The notes beneath the pieces are model-generated. The model was given only the letters and a program-made list of their open reading frames with translations, had not been told where the DNA came from and made no database searches. This document shows positions 38,301-50,300 of a stretch of DNA of 64,000 nucleotides, one piece after another. The stretch is from Mactra quadrangularis (lineage: Eukaryota > Mollusca > Bivalvia > Venerida > Mactridae): positions 30,829,987 through 30,893,986 of the forward strand of contig CM046299.1 in assembly GCA_025267735.1 (NCBI GenBank), given 5' to 3'. Both the position numbers and the translations under genes were made by a program. Numbering within the stretch: the first letter of the stretch is position 1; each line of letters opens with the position of its first letter.

Positions 38301-41300
38301 TTTTGAGGCCCCTGGGTTAAAGGTCAAGGTCGCAAGGAAATCATGAGGAAAAACCTTGTCCAACAACCAACTTTATCTAAGATCACCAAATTTTATGTAT
38401 CGATACTCTTTGGGTCAAGGGTGTGAACTTTTGGTTCTGAGGCCCCAGGGTCAAGGTCACTGGAAGTTTATATGGGAAAACTTTATGCCGGTGATAACTC
38501 AACCACGGCTGTACCTAGGTTCTCAAAATCTTTGCTTTGGATAGCCCTCCAGTTAAGGATGTGACCTATTCTGAGATCCCAGGGTCATTGGTCAAGGTCA
38601 CAGGGGCTTCATATTAGATAGAACACTGCATGGACTGCACATGGGCGTATAATGCCCCACCCAGTGGAGCTCTTGTTAGTTAAGGGTTTTGGCGCTACAT
38701 TTGATATTTTTGAAACATGTTGCCTGATTTACCATTATAGGTCAAATACCAAGTTGCATATGTCATGCATGACGTTGGACTGAATTATGGCCCTTTTATA
38801 CTTAAAAACTTATAAGTATTTTTTACTTAAAAAGCTATGGTGTTGGGTACAACATTTTTTGTCATTTAAAGGCTAAAGAAAATTATTACAAACTTCACAC
38901 CTGTCCATGGGATTACTACTGTACATCCTAATGCATTATGGCTCTTTTATACTGATTAATTCTTAGTTAGAAGTTTTGCATGTAGATTGTTGCACTTTAT
39001 GTAATGCCTTAATGGAAGTATGTAATTAAATATCACTAACTTCAAAGGGCATGCATATCAGATCATATTTTGCTAACAAAAGCACATTGAATAATAAGGA
39101 GCTCTGTCTGTGGACTGCTCTTGAATTTGCTGTTATTGTTTTTGTTCTGAGGCTTGAAATACAATTTGAAACGATACCTGTAAGTGAACAATTACCTTGA
39201 CTTACTATCTTTCTTTAATTTTAATTTTACAGGACATTAATGGATACACAGGGTAAATTAAAGAACAGTTTAGATGAAATTGACTTGATGAATAAGAAAA
39301 CAGAAGCATTATCAGCTGGGATACAGTGGTTGAACTCATTGAGAAGTGGAGCAGAGTTTACTCAGGTAGAAAAATGAATACTGTATGTGATAGCCTTTGT
39401 CCTAATTTGCGCTGATATCATCAGACTGTCATAGTGTAAAATCCATACATTAATTGTAAATGTATTACAGTGTTGTTACCATAGGTAACTCCAGGGTATA
39501 TCTAAAGGTCAATGTCTCGATCAATAGTTAGTTCAGGTACCAAAGACGGTTAGAGTTAGGTACCTGTACCTGTTGTGTGAGTTCTGAGGGACTCCTATGT
39601 TATTGGGAGGAGCCTAGTCAGAAGGATAGGAAACAGTCATCCAAAAATTTCCGTAACTGTCTTGAGGCCAAAATTAGCCCCAATTTTTATCAAACCTTTT
39701 TTGCTAGCAGGTAAGCAATATAGAGCCATCTTAGCCCTATTGTCTTAATAAATTCACTTACTGGTTTTTTTTATTGTCAGATTTCAGATTTAGATTCTTC
39801 TTCCTTGTTAACTTTACAAGATTTGTCCCATTTTGTGAATGGGTTGAGAGAGAGGATATCTGTGGCTGAGAAGGAAAGAGATCATGCTAATACACAACTT
39901 GAAAGTTTGACTTGCGCTAATACTGAACTTAATAAAGAGATTCTGAGTAAAAAAGAAGAACTTCTTTCACTGAAGAGTTCTATGACAGTGACAAAAGAAA
40001 ATGATAATCAAATGGTAAAAAAGATCAATTTATTGGAGACTAGCAATCTTGAATTTGAAAAGAAAATTGCTGAATTGCAGGCATTAATTCTTACTAAAGA
40101 CCAAGTAATATCTGAATTAGAATCTTCTGTTTCGAGTTTAGAGAATGAAAAAGTTCAGATAAACAAAACAGTTGAAACAAAGAGTCAGGATTTACTTAAG
40201 ACGACTCAAGAATTAGAACATAGTAAAGATGAACAAACAAAAACAAATGAAGCACTAGCTGTGGCCATAAAGAATGGACAAGCATTTATGGAAAAAATTA
40301 AAACATTAGAAACTGAGTTAAAGGAAAAGGATTTAGTTCTGATTGAAGTAAGAGATAAGGAAAAAGAATTACTTCTTTCATTAAAGTCAGTTGAGAGAGA
40401 CTCTGAACTTCAAATAGCCAAACTGGAAGAAAGAGAGAAAGGAACAATTAATTTAGAAAATGAAATTGAGCAATTAAAGAGTGATAATTTGAGATTGAAA
40501 GAATGTTATAAAAGTGCCAAACTAGAGAATGATTCCCTTGCAGCTGAATCCAAAAGATTGATGGAAAAAATCAATAATCTAGAACTTAAGGAAAACAAGT
40601 TACTTGAAAAAATGGCTGAGAAAAAGAAAAAGTACTCATCTTTGAATGCAGATTTTGAGAAGTTCAGAAACGAACATCTTGTTAAAGAAACAGAATTTAA
40701 ACATGAAAAAGATTCTTTAGTCAAAGATACTGACTCATTTAAGAATGTCATTAAGAATAATGAGAAAGAGATTGCTAGTATGAAAGAAAAGATTAAACAT
40801 CTTGAAAATGTTATTGCTAAAGAGAAAGAAAGTGAAGCAAACTTGCTATCAAAATTGGAGAAAGTAGAAAAAGATTTTAATGCAGCATCTATTTCTCTTG
40901 TTTCTGTAAAAAAAGATTTAGATGTTGTAAATAAGGAGAAAATGCAAGTAAGTGAGGAGAATAACACATTAAAAGTGGAGTTAAAACAATTTCAAGATCA
41001 GTATTATGAGAAGCATAGTGAAAACCTCTTACTTCAAGAAAAGATTCAAAGATGTCAGGAGGAGATAGAAAGAAATAGTTTATTGCAAAGCAGTGCTGCT
41101 AAATCTGATGCTGAATTTTCAGAACGACTTAAAGCGCTTGAAGGTAATCTAACTGCAAAAGATGAAAAAATTATGGAACTCACTCAGCTTGAGAAAGATC
41201 TTACTGTTGAGAATAGCAAATTGAAGAGAGACAAGGTGGACTTAGAGCAAAGCCTTGAAAAATTTAAAAGTGACATGGATTATCTTCAGAAAGGCTTCAA

Positions 41301-44300
41301 AGGTAAAGAGAGTCAAGTGGATGAGTTAAGAGCATTGATTAATGATGCTAATAGTGAAAAAAGTAGTTTACAGAAGCTGCAAGATGGTTTGTCTCAGGAA
41401 TTGGAACGTGCCAAAACTGAGATAGAAACATTGGAAAAAGAAGTAAATGCAACTTCTGGTGATAAAAATGATTTGGAACTTGAGATTTATGATATGAAAT
41501 CTAAGTTGAATGAGAGTGTGAGAGATAACAACATATCAGAACAAAAAGTATTTGATTTGGAACATAAAAGACAGGAACTGCATGACACTATTGAACAAAT
41601 GCAGAAAGACTTTGATGAGGCAGTTGAAGAAAAAGAGAGATTAGAAGAGAGAGTGTCTCATCTTGAAGAAGAATTACAAGTGAACAAGAATCAAGTGGAG
41701 GAGTTAAAATGTAGTATTGAATCAGTCAATGAAAGTAAAGAGAAATTACATAACTCTTTGATAGAAAAAGAAAAAAAATTAAGTGAAGTCCAAGGTAAAC
41801 TTGAAAAATTGAACAATGATTTCATTGAATTAACAAAGTTAAAAAATGATGTTGATGAAAAGATGAATATCAAAGAAGTGGAGGTTAAACAAATATCAGT
41901 AGAACTTAGTAAATCATTATCTTTAAATGAGAATTTAGAATCTGAAAAAAATAAATTGGAAGAGAATTTGAAGCTTGCTGATGAAAGAAATAAGAAATAC
42001 TGTGAAGAAAACAGTACTTTGAATGACAAAATAAAAGAGATCGAAGGTGTTAATGTAAAGTTAGATGAACAAATTAACCATTTCACTGAAATTATTCGAG
42101 AATTAGAGGAAAAAGTTGTAGAAATGGAAAGTAAATATCAAAAAGTGTGTGATGATAATCTTGTTTTACAAGAAAAGGAAGCCAACAATGTTGATGCAAT
42201 TAAAAAGATTGAAGAACTTAATCAGAAAAGTGAACTTGAAAAAGAAAGTATTCAAGGTCATTTATCTCTAAAATGTGTTGAACTCAATGAACTTCAAGCA
42301 CGCTTTGATGATTTTCAATCAGAGAATGCATGTTTGGTGCAGGAATATGACTTGCTTCAACAAACATTTAATGATTTGAAGGAAACAGAGGAAGTAGTTA
42401 GATCAAAACTTGCTGAAATGACGGCATCAAGAGATGAGCTTGCCTCTCAAAACAGTATGAATATTGAGCAGTATCAGAAATCAAGCTCTGAGTGTAAGAA
42501 ATATGAAGATGAAATTCAAAACATGAAGAAAGACAAGGACTTGTTAGAAAATAAATTAGAAAATCAAAGGAAAGAATGTGCTGATCAACAAGCAAAGATT
42601 AAAGAGATAGAACAACAGTTAGAGGAAGCTATATCATCTAGAGATAAACTTGATGTTCAATTACAAGATTCATTGTTAAAGTTAGACCAAGACAGGGAGA
42701 ATGAAAATGGATTAACAATACAGGTTCATGAATTAAAGAAAACATTAAATGATAGACAGAGGGATATTGAAATTGCTGAAAGCAAAATTTCAGATTTTGA
42801 ATCAGAATTGCAGAAAGTAAGAGAGGAAAAGGCTCAATTAATGGCACAGATTGAAACTGATATGGCTGAGGTTAAGACATTGCAAGATCAGAAATGTTCT
42901 TTGGAAAATGCCATACATGAGTTTAAAAGTCAAACTGAAGTGTTAATGGAGTCAGAAAAGTCCTTGCTTGATAAAGTTAAGGATTTTGAGTTAAAGTGTA
43001 CCTCTTCAGAGTCATCAATGAAGGAACTGGCTGACCAGTTGACTGCCAAGAAGACAGAATGTAACATGCTTACACAATCTGTGAAGGTGCTGGAATCTGA
43101 TAAACAGCAGATGATGAATGAACTACAGTCTTATAATTTAGAGAAAGAGTCTTTGCAAACCAAAGCCTCTGATGGATCATTTATGATAGAAAGACTTCAA
43201 AATGAACTGGAACAAGTTAAACAGAAACTAACTGAGGAGTCTGTTAAATTTTCTGATGAAATGGAAGAGCTAAGAAAAAGTGAAAAAGCTGTTGATGAAA
43301 AGCTTGCTCTAAAAATTCAAGAAAATGAAACATTAAGTTCTCAGCTTAGTACTCTTAAAGAGGAATGTTGTGCTGGTATTGACAAAATTCAACAAGTACA
43401 GTTAGAAAATGATGAGTTGCAGAATTGTAAGAGATCTCTTCAGACTGAATGTTCTGAACTTAAATCTAATATGGATGAATTAAACAAACAACTGAACCAT
43501 GAGAAACATGAAAAGGCTATTATTGAATTAGAATTGAAAAATGAAATAGATGGATTACAGAAAGTTAGGGATGAACTTCAGACTACATTAAATGTTTTTA
43601 AAGAGGATTTGAGAACAAAGGAAGAAGAACTGGATTCTATTAATGATCAATTGAGAGTAGCAAAGGAAGAGAAAACTAATCTTCAAATAAACTTTGAACA
43701 GCTTGATACTAAGAACAAAGCCTTGGAACAAGAACTTGAAACATGTAAAGAAGTCTTTAAAAATGAGAAGCAAACATTGGAACAACAAGCATGTGAAACT
43801 GAATCTAGAATGAATGAATTACTCAAATCAAAAGAAAGTTATGACACTGAGTTTGAAACTGAAATGAAAAGATTAAATGAGGAGAATGATGAAATAAATA
43901 GTAAAATGGAGGCTCTGACTGATGAAACAAATGAACTTCGAAGTGGTATTGTTAAAAAGGAGGATTTGATTAAGGGACTAGAATCTGAACTGGAAAATGC
44001 TATTGCTCAAGTAAATGATTCTGAAGAAAAGTTTGATAACCTCAAGTTAGAATTTGTGTCAATTGATGAACAGTTGAAAGAAAAGACAGTAGTTGTTACT
44101 GAATTGAATGACATGATTGATCAGTTGAAGGAAGAGAATGCCTCCTTAAAATGTTCATTGACTGAATATGATAACAAAATATTTGAAAGTGATAAATCTG
44201 CTGAAATCCTTAAGGATTCATTATCTGATAAAAATGAAAAAATTATGACTTTGAATGAAGAAATTGTCAAATTAAAAGTTGAAATTGAAAACAGTTTTGA

Positions 44301-47300
44301 AAGAGTTTCTTCCCTTACTTCAGAGCTTACAAATTCTAGTGATTTAAGCAAGCAATTGGAAGAACAGTTATCAACCATAACAGGTGAAAACGAGACATTG
44401 AAAAATTCAGTGGCTGAATGTCAAGATATTATCAAAAAATTAGAAGAAGAAGCATTAGTTAATGATGAAAAAATAAATCATTTCGAGCAAGATGCTAGTA
44501 AGAAAGCTGAAGATAGTGAGACAGAGATGGAGTCTTTGAGACAAGAAATTTCAGCATTAGAATTTCAGCTTAGTTCAATACAGCTTGAAGCTGAAGATAA
44601 TCAAAAGGTAAGTGGATGTAATACAGGAAATTTATATATAGTTATTAGGCTCTTCTCTTCCTGTGCTTAAAAATCTTTTATTAGGTATTATATCAACAGA
44701 TGTACAATAGCTGGTACATTTGGTTTGCATATAAAATATGATAAAATGATGCTGCTCATCACTCATAGAAAGTGTTTAATGTTCCTGTCAAGTTTTTGAA
44801 TGTGTTTTGATTCAAATAAAATATTTAACTATGGGTGGCTCAAACATAAACCCTGCTAATTTTTATAATTGAATATTTGTTGGATAATCCTGGTACATAG
44901 ATATGGACTACTATCTTATGGATAGTGAGTTCTGTAGTGTGTAATAAAATCAGTGGATTAATGTATGACCCTCTGACAGTTGAATAAAAATTAACAATAG
45001 ATACCAGTAACCAAATTGTAGCAGAGGTATTATATTACAGCACTTGTAATACCTTACATTCAAGCTAGCTTTTATGGCGACGTGGTAGAGTGTCCACTTC
45101 CGACTCGAGAGGTTGTGGGTTCGAATCTCTGTTCTGACCTTGGATTTTTATCCGGTTACATTTGGCGCCCAATGTAACCCTTAGATAGTCCCACAGACAA
45201 TCAAGCTTTAAAAATTTGAGGACAAATTCTGTTAAGGAGGGTGTGTGTGTGTAGCAGATGTATTATATAACTGCACTTGTACTACCTTGCATTCAAGCTA
45301 GCTTTTATGGTGATACACAGAGTGTTATGTTGATTATTCTATTATGTACAGAGTGTTATGTTGATTATTTTATATTATACAGAGTGTTATGTTGATTATT
45401 CTATATTATACAGAGTGTTATGTTGATTATTCTATATTATACAAGTATTATGTTGATTATTCTATATTATACAGAGTGTTATGTTGATTATTCTATATCA
45501 TACAGAGTGTTATGTTGATTATTCTATGTCATACAGAGTGTTATGTTGATTATTCTATGTCATACAGAGTGTTATGTTGATTATTCTATATTATACAGAG
45601 TGTTATGTTGATTATTCTATATTATACAGAGTGTTATGTTGATTATTCTATATCATACAGAGTGTTATGTTGATTATTCTATATTATACAAGTATTATGT
45701 TGATTATTCTATATTATACAAGTATTATGTTGATTATTCTATATTATACAGAGTGTTATGTTGATTATTCTATATCATACAGAGTGTTATGTTGATTATT
45801 CTATGTCATACAGAGTGTTATGTTGATTATTCTATGTCATACAGAGTGTTATGTTGATTATTCTATATTATACAGAGTGTTATGTTGATTATTCTATATT
45901 ATACAGAGTGTTATGTTGATTATTCTATATTATACAGAGTGTTATGTTGATTATTCTATGTCATACAGAGTGTTATGTTGATTATTCTATGTCATACAGA
46001 GTGTTATGAACCAATCAGAGTTTGATGAGATGAAAGGTAAAGTAATGGAACAAGAAGATTTAATTGATCAATTACAACAAGAAATGAATCAACTTAGAGA
46101 AGTTACTAATAAAAATAAACTGTTAGAACAAAATGTAAGCAAATTTTATTTGTTTAGATATTAAATACTGTAACATTGGTATGTATTACTTAAGATAAAG
46201 CCCCAGTCATGGTGCAGTGGTGACTCACTTGACTTCAAATCTGACAAGCAAGGTTCAATTTCCTGTCATAGAAGGTCACATCCTGCCTTTATAGTTTAGC
46301 ATTTATATCAAATTTATACAGGTAGGTGTCAAGAGGTCTTTGTCCAAGGGTTATTGCTTATTGGTAAATCAAGTGTGTTCAGGAAAGCTAAATATGTATG
46401 CTGGCCAACACATATGGCATATTTTTGGATATTAAAATGCTCATACTCTGAAATGTTAATTTTTGGATAATTAGGTTTCTAAAAGGAATGTGTATTTCAA
46501 ATTTAAGTAACCTGTTGTCAAGTTGCTAAACTATGTCAATGACACTTTTACTTTGTTTATCAAATGTAACATTATATGTATACAAATTAAATACTTGTTA
46601 TTTTTCTCTCCATTTTACATTGTATAGATTGAAAATTTACAGAGTGAAATATCTAGTAAAACAACAGAAAATGAAACAATGAAACAACAGATTACAGAGG
46701 TTAGTATTTTAGTTATGTGATTTTATTTAGTCTACAAAGCCAGGTTTGTGATGCAGTAGACTAAGCTCAGGGTTTGAATCTAGTGTCATGGGCTTGTTAT
46801 ACCCTTTCATGAAATAATGACAATAACATTGATATTCCTTCATTAATAAACTATATAGAGAAGTTGTCAGCCTTGTGGATAGGTAAGGGAGTGTTGGTTA
46901 TAGATAAGGGTCCAGTATAGCTATGTTAGGGGATCTTGCCACCGTTAGGTGACCCTAATTTGTGTTGACCCAGCAATAAACCCAGCAACCAAATATTTGG
47001 TATGCATTCATTATTGCAGATCTAATTTGATTTTAGCATGATTTTTATCCATTGCCCTTGTAATAAACACAAGTCAAACAATGTAAAAGACTCACATGGT
47101 AGATTGATAAAATGGATACCAATTGCCTAATGATTACTGATAAATTAGATGTTTGTTGATGAGCTTGCAAATGCATGAAAACTAGATTGTAATTCTCACA
47201 AAGTTTTCATAGCGTGATTTTGCATAAATATTTCACCAACATTTTTCTTCATGTAAATGCCTGACTGCTCATTATGGTGCTCTGTATTGCACATGGTCAA

Positions 47301-50300
47301 ATGCTATTATGTGATTGTCAATATGGTTATTTGGAAACATGTCATTGATTATAGCCAAAATATTCATATGTGCAATCTTGCAGCCTGTCAAACTCCAGTC
47401 ATTTCATTGTTACATTTATAATCTGATTGTTAACTTCATACTTTCAGATTCAATCTGAGTTAAATGAACAAATGAAATCATCTCTTGTTGTAAAAGTAAG
47501 TAGCACTTATTTTGTTGAAATCTTGTTTTCCATTTCTCAGATTTATATTAAACAGATCAGAACAGATAGTTTAGGCCAAGACCTTTTAAATTTTTATGTC
47601 TTACGAGAATTTTTTTAAAATAATTGTGTAGGGTCTGTCTAAAAAAAACGAAAAAAGATTTTGAATTACAGATAAGATCAGCTGCTGCGTATACAGTAGA
47701 AGCTTTGAATAAAAGAAAACAATAAACTTTTGTTCTATTGTTGATTAGTCAATTTTCCTTGTATTACTTGATTGGTTTCACCATTGAATGCTATCATCTG
47801 ACAGTGATATTTAAATAGGTTATATACTTACTTGGACTTACACAATTGATTATCGACTGGATTGCAGTTTTCACCATTTTTCGGTATTTATAACAGAACC
47901 TGTTATATTTGAGTGGGATTTTTTCCAGACCAAATATTTTCTGCAGTTTTCTCAACTTGCCACTTATCACAAGGGGAAAAACTGTCAGCTTCTGTAATTG
48001 GAGTAAAAGACTCCCTTGTGAGATTGATAGATCATAGATACCTGTATCTGGACAGTTAGGGGTAAAACATGTAACCAGTTTAACTCCAATTTGATTTCAT
48101 TAATGAATCTATTTCAATTTTTGGTATCAATTAACCATTTTTAGCTAGACTTTTGTAGAAAATGAGGGCTTATGCTATAATTTTTGTGTTGGTGTTGCTT
48201 GTGATGTTAAAGTTTTTTATTATACAGATATCCAAATCAAGCTTGATATGCTTATTCATTGACACTATATCTACAAAACTATAAATGGACGTAACTATGG
48301 ATGTTTTGGATTTATGCCCCTTTCATATTTTACAAATATGAATTTGTAATTAAAACTTAGTCCTGTCTTAAAAGCACTTTTCTTTAAAGATAAGCCTTGC
48401 CATCAACAAAACATTTGAAAAGTTGAGCCTGCTGTTCTTAGACTGTTCTTGTTTTTATATAAGAACACTGGGTAAAGTACAACTTGATGATTAGACTAAA
48501 AATTTAATTACTTTTTTACATAAAAAAGTGGTGTAAATTGCTAAGTTTATTGATCATTATAATGTAGCATTCACTGGATGATGAGAAAACAAAAGCAGAA
48601 GAACTATTACATGAAAGAGAACGGGAAATAGAACAATTAAAAGATGATGCTAATGAATTAAAGAAACAAATGGTTAAACTTTTAAGGTTTGTACTGGTTT
48701 ATTTGTGTTTATTTTCTCTTTTTATACGCCCGTTTTGAAAAAACGGTCGTATTATGTTATGCTGTTGTCCGTCTGTCCGTCTGTCAGTCTAGCAGTCTGT
48801 CCGTCTGTCCGTGGACAATTGCTTGTCCGGATGATAACTCAAGAAAGGATGCACCTAGGTTCCTCAAATTTTATGTGTGGATAGCCCTTGGGTGGAGGAG
48901 GTTCCCTATTGATTTTGAGACCCCAGGGTCAAAGGTCAAGGTCACTGGGACTTAAAATAGGTAAAACTTGTCCGGACAATAACTGAACCACCAATGTACC
49001 TAGGTTCACCAACTTTTATGTAAGAGTAGCCCTTGTGTCAAAGATGTTCCTATTGGTCTTGGGGCCCCTGGGTCAAAGGTCAAGGTCACAGTGGCATCAT
49101 ATGGGAAAAAAAACTTGTCCTGACAATAACTGAGCAACCAATCTACCTAGGTTCACCAAATTTTATGTGAGAGTAGCCCTTGTGTCAAGGATGTTCCCAA
49201 TTGGTTTTGGGGCCCCTGGGTCAAAGGTCAAGGTCACAGGGGCATCATATTGAAGAACCTTGTCCGGACGATAACTCAACAACGACTGTACCCAGGTTCA
49301 CCAAATTTTATGTGAAGGTAGCCCATACGTCAAGGATGTGCCCTATATGTTTTTGGGCCCCAGGTTCAAAGGTCAAGGTCACTGTGGCATCATTTTGAAA
49401 AACTTTGTCCGGACAATAACTGAACCACCAATGTACCTAGGTTCACCAAATTTTATGTGAGAGTAGCCCATGTGTCAAGGATGTTCTCTATTGTTTTTGG
49501 GGCCCCTGGGTCTAGTTTAAACCTTCAACCAGAAGATATCAAATTACCAAGCTGTGACTTCAAATGTTCATTCAATATGTTAATAAAGTCAAAATGGCAA
49601 ACAATGAAAAACTTGTCTAGACAATAACTGAACCACCAAAGTACCTAGGTTGATTAAATTTTATGTGAGAGTAGCCCATGTGTCAAGAATATGCCCTTCT
49701 GGTTTTGGGGCCCCTGGGTCTAAGGTCAAGGTCACAGAGGCATCATATTGAAAAACCTTGTCCGGACAATAACTCAACAACGATTGTACCTAGGTTCACC
49801 AAATTTTATGTGAGAGTAGCCCATGTATTAAGGATATGCCCTATTGGCTTTGGGGCCCCAGGGTCAAAGGTCAAGGTCACAGGGGCATCATATTGAAAAA
49901 CATTGTCCGGGTAATAACTCAACAATGACTGCACCTAGGTTCACCAAATTTCATGTGAGAGTAGCCCATGTGTCAAGGATGTTCCCTATTGGTTTTGGGG
50001 CCCCTGGGTCAAGTTTAAACCATCATCCAGAAGATATCAAATTACCAAGCAGTGACTTCAAATGTTCATTCAATATGTTAATAAAGTCAAAATGGCAAAC
50101 AATGGAAATAATGCTATATTTAATAAGTAACATGAATTTAGTTCACCAAATTTTATGTGAGGGTAGCCCATGTGTTAAGGATGTTCCCTATTGGTTTTGG
50201 GTCAAAACTAGGTCAAAGGTCAAGGTCACAGAGGCATCATATGGAAAAACCTTGTCCGGACAATAACTCAACAACGATTGTACCTAGGTTCACCAAATTT

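Noticed and set aside
40506..42086. Long antisense frames opposite FYCO1 exon 10 (153 and 131 codons)
   Set aside because: They are shadows of the biased Glu/Lys/Leu codon use on the coding strand, with low-complexity Ser/Phe/Leu content.
45320..46008. Regular ~31-bp repeats considered as a CRISPR array
   Set aside because: The units are directly adjacent without unique spacers and lie in an animal intron.
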